Assembly (NCBI GenBank): GCA_020849475.1
Contig: JADLGE010000003.1
Span: 1-64,000 of the forward strand
DNA length: 64,000 nucleotides
Source of the DNA: Gammaproteobacteria bacterium
GTDB taxonomy: Bacteria; Pseudomonadota; Gammaproteobacteria; Ga0077536
Direction of reading: 5' to 3'
The notes below the pieces were generated by a model, which saw only the letters and a list, made by a program, of their open reading frames with translations, did not search any database and was not told the DNA's origin. Made by a program: the position numbers and the translations under genes. Shown here in pieces: positions 53,600 to 61,869 of the stretch. Position 1 is the stretch's first letter. Every line of letters begins with the position of its first letter.

Positions 53600-54445
53600 G
53601 TGTCAACCACCATCCAACCCACCGACATCAAGCTCAATTACGTCAGCATCGCCAGCGCGCGCAAGATGAGCGGGCTGCGCCTGGTGCTCGGCGCCTACAG
53701 CATTCCCGGACCGTGGCGCGAGGCCTGCAAAGGCCTATTCCATGTAAAGGGTATTCCCTACACGCCGGTGGTGACCGCCGACGAAGGCAAGTCCGATCTC
53801 GCCATCGGCATGGACGGCTCACAGAGCGAGCTCATCGCCTGGACCGGCCAGGCCAGCGCGCCGGTCGCCATCTGGAACGACGAGCGGCCGCGCTCGAGCT
53901 GGATAGACCAACTCAACCTCGCGGAGCGCCTCAACCCCGAGCCGCCGCTGATCCCGGCCAACATCCATGACCGCGTTCTAATGTTCGGCTTGATCAACGA
54001 ACTGGCCGGCGAGAACGGCATCGCCTGGGAAAAGCGCCTGCTGATGGTGCACGGTCCGCTCACGAACATGCCGCCGGGCGCTGAAGGACGCGCGTTCTTC
54101 GAATACCTGGGCTCGAAATACGGCTACACACCGGCGCTGGCCGAGGCCGCCGTGCGCCGCATCGTCGACATCCTCAACACCTTCGACGCGCAGCTCGCCA
54201 GCCAGAAACGCGCCGGCCGCGACTACCTGGTCGGTGACCGCTTTTCCGCCGTCGACATTTACTGGGCGACGTTCTGCGGCCTCATCGACCCGATGCCTGA
54301 AGACCGCTGCCCGATGGCGAGCTCGTTCCGCGGCGGCGCCTATGGCAACGACAACGCTGACGTCGCACGCGCGCTGACGCCGGCCCTGCTCGCCCATCGC
54401 GACAAGGTCTACGAAAAGCATCTTGAGCTGCCGATAGTGTTCTGA
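53600..54445 (+). CDS. Glutathione S-transferase-like protein
   Basis: 281 aa. An N-terminal thioredoxin-like segment (LRLVLGAYSIPGPWREACKGLF) followed by a C-terminal helical domain with the GST hydrophobic-lock motif DYLVGDRFSAVDIYWAT. The N-terminal domain lacks an obvious catalytic Ser/Cys/Tyr in the standard position, so enzymatic GST activity is uncertain. GTG at 53600 behind GGGAGAG. It follows the PQQ gene by 34 bases and is probably cotranscribed. Confidence 0.8.
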   Translation: MSTTIQPTDIKLNYVSIASARKMSGLRLVLGAYSIPGPWREACKGLFHVKGIPYTPVVTADEGKSDLAIGMDGSQSELIAWTGQASAPVAIWNDERPRSSWIDQLNLAERLNPEPPLIPANIHDRVLMFGLINELAGENGIAWEKRLLMVHGPLTNMPPGAEGRAFFEYLGSKYGYTPALAEAAVRRIVDILNTFDAQLASQKRAGRDYLVGDRFSAVDIYWATFCGLIDPMPEDRCPMASSFRGGAYGNDNADVARALTPALLAHRDKVYEKHLELPIVF

Positions 54446-54455
54446 TGCGCCGGAA

Positions 54456-54480
54456 GGGGTGGTGTCAAAGCCACCACCCC
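54456..54480 (+). terminator. Strong hairpin after the GST-like gene
   Basis: A perfect nine-base stem GGGGTGGTG/CACCACCCC with a seven-base loop starts eleven bases after the stop. No T tract follows. It probably separates the PQQ-GST unit from the glycolipid region. Confidence 0.6.
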
Positions 54481-54568
54481 GCACTCGCAACGACTTGATC
54501 TAACGGATCTCTAATCATTTTTTGTGTATCCTGCGCGCCTTTTCACTCAACGCTCTCCGCCTACACGC

Positions 54569-55432
54569 ATGTCTCAAGTGACGCTGGTCTCCAACGGCCT
54601 TCCGCTTCCCCGCTCTTCTCAGTATGTCGCCCCGCTGCATGCCTCGCCTTCGAGTGCGCTCGAGGACGGCAGCGCGAGCGCGCAGCTCGCCGAACACGGA
54701 TATGTGTATGTGCGTGGCCTGTTGCCGCGCGAGCTGGTGCTGGCCATGCGCGAACGCTATTTCCAGCGTTTTCCGGCGAGTTTCGTGCAGGACGGCGACA
54801 GCCGGCGCGCGGCTTTCTCCGGCTTTGAACCCGACGGCCTGCCGCCCCATGGCACGCGCGGCCATCCCGCTTACGACTTCGTGCGCGACCCCGCTTTCGC
54901 CGAATTTGCCGAACACCCCTTGCTGCGCGGCGCCGCCGAGGCGGTATTGGGCGGGCCGGTGGAGCGTCTGCGCCGCACGCCCATCCGGCATTTCGTGCCG
55001 GGCCGACCGGCTTCTTCCCGCGCCCATATCGACGGCACCTACGTCGAGGCCAAGGCCGCTGATCTCGTAACACTGTGGGTGCCGCTCGGCGATTGCCCGC
55101 TGTCCAGTGGCGGCCTGGTGTACCTCGAAGACTCGCACGAGGAGCAGGACATCTCTGAACGCGTGCGCAACCTCGCACCCTATGATCGCCCCGGCGATCG
55201 CCGTCCCTTGACCCATGATCTGAAATGGATGGCGGAGCACACCCAAAGGCGCTGGCTGGTCACCGACTATGCGGCGGGGGACGTCGTCATCCATTCACCT
55301 TTGATCGTGCACGCCTCGCTGGATTGCCAAAGCGAGGAAATGCGTCTGTCGACCGACATCCGTTACCTGCGTCAGGGCACCCATTACGATCCGCGCTGGC
55401 GCGGTGACTGGGCCGCCGACGACAGCTACTGA
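54569..55432 (+). CDS. Phytanoyl-CoA dioxygenase (PhyH) family protein
   Basis: 287 aa 2OG-Fe(II) enzyme. After an N-terminal helical part (AQLAEHGYVYVRGLLPREL) come the metal ligands HIDGTY (His-x-Asp) and the distal His in IHSPLIVHASLDC, with an Arg in MRLSTDIRYLRQG. PhyH-like enzymes hydroxylate CoA esters or small natural products. It precedes the glycolipid genes but is separated by about 100 bases, so a link is only suggestive. Confidence 0.85.
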   Translation: MSQVTLVSNGLPLPRSSQYVAPLHASPSSALEDGSASAQLAEHGYVYVRGLLPRELVLAMRERYFQRFPASFVQDGDSRRAAFSGFEPDGLPPHGTRGHPAYDFVRDPAFAEFAEHPLLRGAAEAVLGGPVERLRRTPIRHFVPGRPASSRAHIDGTYVEAKAADLVTLWVPLGDCPLSSGGLVYLEDSHEEQDISERVRNLAPYDRPGDRRPLTHDLKWMAEHTQRRWLVTDYAAGDVVIHSPLIVHASLDCQSEEMRLSTDIRYLRQGTHYDPRWRGDWAADDSY

Positions 55433-55533
55433 GGTCACTCCCAATCCGCCTGACGCGCAGCCGCGACCGTGCGGCTGCGATTGCTTTGCGGACGCGCTGG
55501 TTCTAAGTTGCGGCCGACCCGCATTAAAAGCTT

Positions 55534-56688
55534 ATGAGTGGCTTATCCATGTTCACCCTCGTGCTGCTGATACCCGTGGTGAGCGGATCAATCTTCAGTG
55601 TGCTGACGGTGCTGGCCACGTGGCGTTTCTACACGCGCCGGGTCAGCGAGTCCGCCGCGCCGCTGCCGCCACTCACCGTGCTCAAACCCATCTACGGTCT
55701 CGATCGCGAACTCGAGCCCGGCCTGCGCAGTTTCTGTGAGCAGGATTACCCCGAGCTGCAGATAGTGATGTCGCTGCAACGCCGCGACGATCCGGCCCTG
55801 CCCCTGCTACGCACGCTCGAGGCCGAATATCCAGAACGCGTGACGGTGGTGATCGGTGAAAGCCCGCCGAGCGTCAATGGCAAGGTGCAGAACATGGTGA
55901 TCGGCATGACGGCCGCGCGCCACCAGCACCTGGTGGTGAGTGACAGCGATGTGTTCGCGCCGCGCGATTACCTCAAGCGCATGGTGGCGCCGCTCGCCGA
56001 TGCGCGCATCGGCTTCGTGTGCAGCCTGTATCGCATCCGCGGTGCGCGCAATGTCGCGGAGCGACTCGATCTGTTATCCATCAACGCCGACTTCATGCCG
56101 AGCGTGATCTTCACCTACATGACGCGCGCGGCGATTTTCTGTCTCGGCGCCTCCATCGCTTTCCGTCGCAGCGATTTGGAAGCGGTCGGCGGCATGGGCG
56201 CGTTCGCCGACTACCTGGTCGAAGATCACGAACTCGGTCGCCGCCTGCACGAACGCGGCCTCGATGTGCGCCTGCTGCCGCTGACCATCGATCTGACCCC
56301 CGATTACGCCGATCTCGGCGCGTGGTGGCGACACCAGGTGTATTGGGATCAGAACACCCGCGCCGCCAACCTGCCGGGCTTCGCGCTGACCATTCTCACC
56401 CGCGCGGTGCCGTTCGCGCTGCTCTACGCCCTGGCGAGCGGACTATCGGGCGCGGGCCTCGCGGTGTTGACGGCCAGCGTCGCGCTGCGCGTGCTGTGTG
56501 CGGCGCTGGTCGCCGCCATTCAGCGCGACTTTGAAACCCTGCGCACGCTGCCGTGGCTGCCACTGCGCGATGTGCTGGCGCTGGCGTCATGGGCGCTGGC
56601 GCTGACGCGCAACACCTTTGAATGGCGCGGCAATACCTTCAAGCTGACACGCGGCGGACGCATCGTGCCACGCGATGGAACGCCATGA
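55534..56688 (+). CDS. hpnI: GT2/ceramide-glucosyltransferase-like glycosyltransferase, HpnI-type
   Basis: 384 aa, membrane-bound. N-terminal helix (FTLVLLIPVVSGSIFSVLTV), then the family-21-like core: LTVLKPIYGLDRELEPGL, metal Asp pair in VSDSDVFAP, ED motif in LVEDHELGRRL, and C-terminal helices. The (Q/R)xxRW motif reads QVYW, so its Arg is replaced by Tyr. HpnI adds N-acetylglucosamine to bacteriohopanetetrol; ceramide or other lipid glucosylation is the alternative. The next gene overlaps it by ATGA. HpnK- and HpnL-like genes nearby support the hopanoid reading. Confidence 0.8.
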   Translation: MSGLSMFTLVLLIPVVSGSIFSVLTVLATWRFYTRRVSESAAPLPPLTVLKPIYGLDRELEPGLRSFCEQDYPELQIVMSLQRRDDPALPLLRTLEAEYPERVTVVIGESPPSVNGKVQNMVIGMTAARHQHLVVSDSDVFAPRDYLKRMVAPLADARIGFVCSLYRIRGARNVAERLDLLSINADFMPSVIFTYMTRAAIFCLGASIAFRRSDLEAVGGMGAFADYLVEDHELGRRLHERGLDVRLLPLTIDLTPDYADLGAWWRHQVYWDQNTRAANLPGFALTILTRAVPFALLYALASGLSGAGLAVLTASVALRVLCAALVAAIQRDFETLRTLPWLPLRDVLALASWALALTRNTFEWRGNTFKLTRGGRIVPRDGTP

Positions 56689-57680
56689 AGCTGGGCGGCT
56701 TGGTCGCGCTGCTCGTCGGCCTCGCACTGCTGGGCGCGGTCATCGCCCACAGCGACCTCGCGCTGGTCGGCCAGCTTCTGTCCCGTCTTTCCTTCACTGG
56801 TGCGCTGGCGGTGCTGGGCCTGTTCACGCTGGCATGGGCCGCCGAGATCGGCGCCTGGGCCTTGACCTTCACCCAGCGCGCGCTGCGCCTCACCTGGCTG
56901 TGGCAGCTGTGGCTGGTGAACATGGTCGGCGAAGCGATGAACGTGGTCATGCCTTTCGGCTCGCTGGGTGGCGAGCCCGTCAAGGCATGGCTGCTGAAAA
57001 AGCACTACGCGATCGGCTATCGCGAAGTCACCGTCACGCTGATCTTGATGCAGACCCTGTTGGCGGTGGCCGAAGCCATCTTCGTCTCCATCGGTGCGCT
57101 GCTGGCGGTGCAGCTCGCGATTCTGCCGGTGCGGGTCGCCGATTTGCTGAGCGGCGCGGCCGTCAGTTTGCTGCTGCTGATGGCATTGGCCATCATCGCC
57201 ATGCATCAACGCTGGCTACGCCATGCGCTGGCAGCCTTCGAACGGCGTCACAACAGCGCCCGTTACGCCGCCGCCAAACGCGCCCTCGACGATATCGAAC
57301 TCGAGCTGGCGGAGTTCGCGCGCGGACGGCCGCGGCGCTTTGCCGCCAGCACGCTGCTGTATTTCCTGAACTGGGCAGGCGGCGCCGCGGAAGTGTGGCT
57401 GCTGCTGAAATTGCTCGATGCGGCCCTGCCGTTCAGCCATTGCTGGGTGGCGGAGGCGGCGGTGGTCTCCATCCGCTCACTGACTTTCTTCCTGCCGGCA
57501 CAGCTCGGCTCGGTCGAAGCGGTGACGGTCTATGTCATCGGCGCCCTGGGTGGCAGCACCGAAATCGGTCTCGCCCTCGCGGCCCTGCGCCGCGCCCGCG
57601 AACTCGCATGGGCGGTGCTGGGATTGGGCGTCGGCACCGCGTATCACCTCGACTGGCGCGGCGCGACGAAATCGTCCTAG
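56685..57680 (+). CDS. Lysylphosphatidylglycerol-synthase-TM-like protein, HpnL-type
   Basis: 331 aa with about eight membrane helices. MVGEAMNVVMPFGSLGGEPVKAWLL and FFLPAQLGSVEAVTVYVIGAL are the conserved segments of this flippase-like family. HpnL members are found in hopanoid gene clusters and have been proposed to transport hopanoids or glycolipids across membranes. Translational coupling (ATGA) to the HpnI-like gene supports a shared pathway. Confidence 0.82.
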   Translation: MKLGGLVALLVGLALLGAVIAHSDLALVGQLLSRLSFTGALAVLGLFTLAWAAEIGAWALTFTQRALRLTWLWQLWLVNMVGEAMNVVMPFGSLGGEPVKAWLLKKHYAIGYREVTVTLILMQTLLAVAEAIFVSIGALLAVQLAILPVRVADLLSGAAVSLLLLMALAIIAMHQRWLRHALAAFERRHNSARYAAAKRALDDIELELAEFARGRPRRFAASTLLYFLNWAGGAAEVWLLLKLLDAALPFSHCWVAEAAVVSIRSLTFFLPAQLGSVEAVTVYVIGALGGSTEIGLALAALRRARELAWAVLGLGVGTAYHLDWRGATKSS

Positions 57681-57728
57681 CAGCCATCTCGAACACAGGG
57701 GCCTTGGCGCTCGTCGCCATGCCATCAA

Positions 57729-57806
57729 ATTCAGACTCAAGTCTGCCCCACAAACAGTCTCAGCCTTCCTCTGTGGGTCAGACTTCAGTCTGACATTCGC
57801 ACCTAC
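57729..57806. repeat. Inverted pair of family B palindromes with a hybrid edge
   Basis: A diverged family B copy (57729-57752) faces a second copy at 57772-57806. The latter ends ATTCGCACCTAC, the outer part of family A, so it looks like a recombinant. On the minus strand its GTAGG edge supplies the TAG stop codon of the aminotransferase gene. Confidence 0.85.
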
Positions 57807-58966
57807 CCCAGCAAGCCCTTGGCCTTCGCATCCGCCAGCGCCGCCAGCACCCGGTCCACTTCCTCGGCCGTCATGCTCGCAAACATCGGCAGGCAGATAT
57901 GCCGCGCGCACAGGTATTGCGACTGTTCCAGCCCCGGCCCCGCGAGGTGCGCCAGCGCCGGGTGTTCATGCAACGGCTTTTCATAGACCTCGCCTGCGCA
58001 GATCACACCGTGGGTCTCACGCAGCCAGCTCTTCACAGCCGCGCGATCCACGCCGTCGCGCAGCATCACCGGGTACTTGTAGTAATTGGCGTGGCAGTTG
58101 GCGGGCGGCGCGATGGGACACAGGCCGTAGTCGTTGGCCGCGAACGCGGCGTCGTAGCGCGCCGCCCATTGACGCCGGTCCGCGACCATCTGCTCGAGAT
58201 GGCTGTGGTGGCGCAGGCCGATGATGGCGTGAGGTTCGGACATGCGCCAGTTGCTGCCCAGACGCACATGCAGGTTCTGATGGAAGCTGGCCTTGCCCTG
58301 GTCGCGATAGATGCGCGCCTCCTTGGCAAGTTCGTCATCGTCGGTGACGATCATGCCGCCTTCGGCGCTGGTCATGACCTTGGTCGGATAAAAGCTGAAT
58401 GAGCCGGCGATGCCGAAAGTGCCGGCATGCTTGCCGTCGAGGCGCGAGGCGTGGGCGTGGGCGGCGTCTTCCACCAGCCACAGGCCCTTGTCTTTGGCGA
58501 GCTGCGCGATGGCCGGCATGGCATCGGTGACGATGCCGGCGATGTGCACAATCATGATGCCGACGGTGTTGGGCGTCAGCTTGCGCAGGATCTCTTCGGG
58601 ACTGGTCGACATGGTGCGCACGTCGCTGTCCATGAGGATGGGTTTGCCGCCGGCGGCGATGACCGCGGTGGCGGTGGCCATGAAGGTGTCGGCCGGCACC
58701 AGCACATCACGCCCGTCTACTTTCAGCACGCGCAGAATGATCTCGAGAGACGATGTCCCGCTGCTGACCGCAATCGCATGTCTGGCGCCCGACTGGCGGG
58801 CGAACTCCGCTTCGAACTGCTCGCCGTACTTGCCGAGCGTGAGTTGGCCATTGGCCAGCACTTCATCGATGCGCTCGGTGATCCAGCGGCGATCCTCGGC
58901 GCTGAAATCGATACGAATGGGGGGAACCGGCGGGCGTGGGTTGCCCGATGCGGGAGTGGAAGCCAT
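57803..58966 (-). CDS. DegT/DnrJ/EryC1/StrS-family PLP aminotransferase
   Basis: 387 aa. AIAVSSGTSSLEIILRVLKV is the PLP phosphate-binding region, VEDAAHAHAS gives the Asp that contacts the pyridine ring, and the catalytic Lys lies in SFYPTKVMTSAEGG. These enzymes make amino sugars on nucleotides or lipids. Between the HpnI/HpnL pair and the HpnK-like deacetylase it might provide an amino-sugar donor. The usual aminohopanoid enzyme HpnO is of another fold, so it is not that. Start MASTPASGN at 58966. Confidence 0.85.
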   Translation of the reverse strand: MASTPASGNPRPPVPPIRIDFSAEDRRWITERIDEVLANGQLTLGKYGEQFEAEFARQSGARHAIAVSSGTSSLEIILRVLKVDGRDVLVPADTFMATATAVIAAGGKPILMDSDVRTMSTSPEEILRKLTPNTVGIMIVHIAGIVTDAMPAIAQLAKDKGLWLVEDAAHAHASRLDGKHAGTFGIAGSFSFYPTKVMTSAEGGMIVTDDDELAKEARIYRDQGKASFHQNLHVRLGSNWRMSEPHAIIGLRHHSHLEQMVADRRQWAARYDAAFAANDYGLCPIAPPANCHANYYKYPVMLRDGVDRAAVKSWLRETHGVICAGEVYEKPLHEHPALAHLAGPGLEQSQYLCARHICLPMFASMTAEEVDRVLAALADAKAKGLLG

Positions 58967-59040
58967 GGCACTATCCGTCACGTTGTCGAGGTTGAAATGG
59001 AGGGCGCGATCATCGCCGAGCGCGCGCCCGAGGTCGAATG

Positions 59041-59859
59041 CTATTGCAGATCCATGAAGCCGCCGGGCTCGATGCCGAGCGCACGCAGCCGTGCCGCGAC
59101 CGCCGGGCTTTGCAGCGCCGCGCACTCGGCCTCGTTGAAATAGCCGGGCATGGCGGCGGCCACGGTGGCATCGCGGGTCACGGCCGGATGTAGATGTATC
59201 TCGACCCGCCCGGCCGGCAGCCGTTCCAGGTAGCCGAGCAGGCAGGCCTCGTCGACGCGGCCGCTGTCGCGTATGCCGAGCAGCCAGTCGTTATGGACGA
59301 GCCCGGCGCGCGCGAGGCGCGCGGCCATGAGGCCAATCCACGGCGCCAGCAGCACACCGGCCACGCCGGCCAGCGCGAGCGGCTCGCGCGGCAGACGCAC
59401 CGCCGCTTCGCCGGGCCTCAAGTTAGCGATGATTTCGCTCAACACCGAGGGGTGCAGATGCATGTGATTGTGCACATCGACATGATCGAGCGTGAGCCCG
59501 GTGGCGCGGAAGGCGGCGAACTGGGCGGCGATTTCGCGCTTCAAAGCGCGACGGGTGGGGCCGTGGAAAAACCAGCCCAGGGCGGCGCGCAGCAGGTTGT
59601 CTGGGAAGCGGCCATCGGCATCGACCAGCTGCGGGATGTCGGCCGCCGGCAGCACCGGCACGCCCTGCACCACCGTCACATGCAGCCCGACCCGCAGACC
59701 CGTCAGGCGCCGCGCCCGCGCGATGGCGTCGGCCGCCGCCGGCGCCGACACCATGAGGCTGGCGCTGCGCAGCACGCCGTCGCGAAAACCGCGCTCGACG
59801 GCTTCATTGACCGATTCGCTGAAGCCGAAATCGTCGGCCGTGATGACTATCCTGCGCAT
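59041..59859 (-). CDS. hpnK: ChbG/HpnK-family deacetylase
   Basis: 272 aa YdjC-type carbohydrate deacetylase. RIVITADDFGFSESVNEAVE carries the metal-binding Asp-Asp, LRVGLHVTVVQGVPV the next His, and HVDVHNHMHLHPSVL the metal-binding His residues. ChbG acts on chitobiose; HpnK removes acetyl from N-acetylglucosaminyl bacteriohopanetetrol. The HpnI-like neighbour makes HpnK more likely. It lies divergently from the sensor kinase. Confidence 0.83.
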   Translation of the reverse strand: MRRIVITADDFGFSESVNEAVERGFRDGVLRSASLMVSAPAAADAIARARRLTGLRVGLHVTVVQGVPVLPAADIPQLVDADGRFPDNLLRAALGWFFHGPTRRALKREIAAQFAAFRATGLTLDHVDVHNHMHLHPSVLSEIIANLRPGEAAVRLPREPLALAGVAGVLLAPWIGLMAARLARAGLVHNDWLLGIRDSGRVDEACLLGYLERLPAGRVEIHLHPAVTRDATVAAAMPGYFNEAECAALQSPAVAARLRALGIEPGGFMDLQ

Positions 59860-59905
59860 GGGGGGCGGAGTTTACTATGGGCTGCCCCGACCGCGGGACG
59901 TCCGC

Positions 59906-59971
59906 TGCGGGTGCGAACTCATTCGCACATTGGGGCGCGCCATGGAATGTGCGCATGAATTCGCACCCGCA
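59906..59971. repeat. Inverted pair of family A palindromes (REPIN-like)
   Basis: TGCGGGTGCGAACTC... and its mirror GCGCATGAATTCGCACCCGCA face each other across about 15 bases. The outer edges TGCGGGTGCGAA/TTCGCACCCGCA are perfect. It sits in the 290-base gap before the sensor kinase. The rest of that gap shows no further element I can name. Confidence 0.88.
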
Positions 59972-60149
59972 ACGCCATCGGCGAATCGCTGCCCCGGTCG
60001 CATCCGCCGCCGTACGGGTCTACCATAGGGCCCGGTCGCCGCGCGGACGGCGCCTTCACAGGGGAGAGACACAGCATGCCGCACAGCGCCTTTCGACGCG
60101 GCTCGACATTCGCCATCGGCCCGGCCTGCCCGGGCGCGTAAGTCTGGCC

Positions 60150-61859
60150 ATGTCCGCCATCGGAACACCTCGCACTTTCGGGCGCAGCGCCGCCGTCACC
60201 ACGCCGTCGCGGCTGCGGCTGTTCAGTGGCAACTCCGGCATGGCCATGCGCATGCGCCAGATAGACTGGGAGCACACCGAGCTCGGCGCGCCCGAGCACT
60301 GGTCCCACGCCATGCGCACCGCGCTGACCCTGTGCCTGGGCTCCAGGCTGTGCAGCTGCATCTACTGGGGCCCGCAGCACCTGTTGCTGTACAACGACGC
60401 GTTCGCCTCCCTGCTCGGCACCAAGCATCCGTGGGCGCTGCTGCAACCGGCCGACGTGGTGTGGCCCGAGATTTTCGAGACCATGCAGCCGCAGCTCGAA
60501 GCGACCCTGTACCGGGGCGAGTCGAGCGGCACCGTCGATTCGCCGAGCTTCATCAATCGCCGCGGCTATCTGGAAGAGTTCTACTGCACCTATAGCTACG
60601 CGCCCATCGTCAACGAATACGAGCAGATTGAAGGCGCCTTCGTGACGGTGCCGGAAACCTCCACGCGCGTGATCGCCGAGCGGCGCCTGCACACCTTGCA
60701 GCGCCTCGGTCTTTCCACCCGGCGCGCGCGGCGCAGCGAAGAGACGCTGCGGGTGGCGGCCGAAGTGCTGACCGAGAATCCCTACGACATTCCGTTCGCC
60801 GCGCTCTACCTGTGCGATGAAGACGGTGAGCAGGCGCAGCTGCACGCGGTCGCCATCATCGACAGCGAGCATCCCCTCTGCCCGGCGCTGCTGCGCGCCG
60901 ACAGCGCGTCGCCGCTCGCCCATTTTGTGACGCGCGACGTGCGCCCGCTGCTGCAATTTCTCGATGTCTCGTCGACCATGCATCCCCTGCCGCTCGGCGC
61001 ATGGCGCATTCCGGCGCAGCAGCTCGCGGTGCTGTCGCTGGTCTCGCCCGACACCCGCGCGCCGCGCGCCATCGTGGTGGCGGGCGTCAGCCCGCACAAA
61101 CGTCTGGACGATGACCACATCACCTTCTTCCGCATGCTCGCCGATCAGATCATGCGTGCGCTCGGCGAAGCTTTCGCCCATCAGCAGGAAGACGCGCGCA
61201 TCAAGGCCCTGCAGACCCGCGCGCGGGTCGCGCAGCAGGAAGAGCGTCTGCGCATCGCGCGCGATCTGCACGACACCCTCTTGCAGAGCGTGCAAGGCAT
61301 GCAGTTCATGCTCGAAGCCGGTCTCGAACGCGTCAAGGCCGGCGACCCGTCGGCGGCCGATCTGTTCACGCGCGCGCTGGCGGCGTCCGGCCATGCGGTG
61401 ACCGAAGGACGCGAAGTGCTGTCGCTGCTGCGTTCGTCGTCGCACGGCGTGTATGAACTGTCGGCGCGCCTCGACAACCTGTGCGCCGAGCTCACCACCG
61501 AGGCCGATGCGCGCTGCGTGGTTGAAATCGAAGGTCTGGAACGCAACATCAACCCCAGCATCTCGAGCGAAATCCAGGTCATCTGCCGCGAGGCCGGCCT
61601 GAACGCAGTGCGGCATGCCAATGCGCGAGTGATACGCCTGCATGTGCAGTTCGGCGACGATCTCACGGTCGAAGTGAGCGATGACGGCGCTGGCATCCGC
61701 GAAGAATTCATGATCAATGGCCGGCCAGGCCACTATGGCATCCGTGGCATGCGCGAACGCGCCGCCACCATCGGCGCACAGCTGCAATTGCAGCGGCGAC
61801 AGTGCGGTGGCACCGCGGTAAGATTGACCCTGCCGGGCAGCTCGGCATATCTGGATTGA
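60150..61859 (+). CDS. Sensor histidine kinase, NarL-type, cytosolic
   Basis: 569 aa, no membrane helix. A PAS-like N-terminal domain (CSCIYWGPQHLLLYNDAFA), then a GAF-like domain (FAALYLCDEDGEQAQLHAVA), then HisKA_3 with phospho-acceptor in RIARDLHDTLLQSVQG and an HATPase with EAGLNAVRHANA and GIRGMRERA. PAS plus GAF suggests a small-molecule or redox signal. The start at 60150 is a judgement, with ATG 60240 possible. The regulator follows ten bases downstream. Confidence 0.87.
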   Translation: MSAIGTPRTFGRSAAVTTPSRLRLFSGNSGMAMRMRQIDWEHTELGAPEHWSHAMRTALTLCLGSRLCSCIYWGPQHLLLYNDAFASLLGTKHPWALLQPADVVWPEIFETMQPQLEATLYRGESSGTVDSPSFINRRGYLEEFYCTYSYAPIVNEYEQIEGAFVTVPETSTRVIAERRLHTLQRLGLSTRRARRSEETLRVAAEVLTENPYDIPFAALYLCDEDGEQAQLHAVAIIDSEHPLCPALLRADSASPLAHFVTRDVRPLLQFLDVSSTMHPLPLGAWRIPAQQLAVLSLVSPDTRAPRAIVVAGVSPHKRLDDDHITFFRMLADQIMRALGEAFAHQQEDARIKALQTRARVAQQEERLRIARDLHDTLLQSVQGMQFMLEAGLERVKAGDPSAADLFTRALAASGHAVTEGREVLSLLRSSSHGVYELSARLDNLCAELTTEADARCVVEIEGLERNINPSISSEIQVICREAGLNAVRHANARVIRLHVQFGDDLTVEVSDDGAGIREEFMINGRPGHYGIRGMRERAATIGAQLQLQRRQCGGTAVRLTLPGSSAYLD

Positions 61860-61869
61860 AGGACAGCAC

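Noticed and set aside
11775-59971. CRISPR array
   Set aside because: The repeats are palindromic, widely scattered and not separated by uniform spacers. No cas gene is present.
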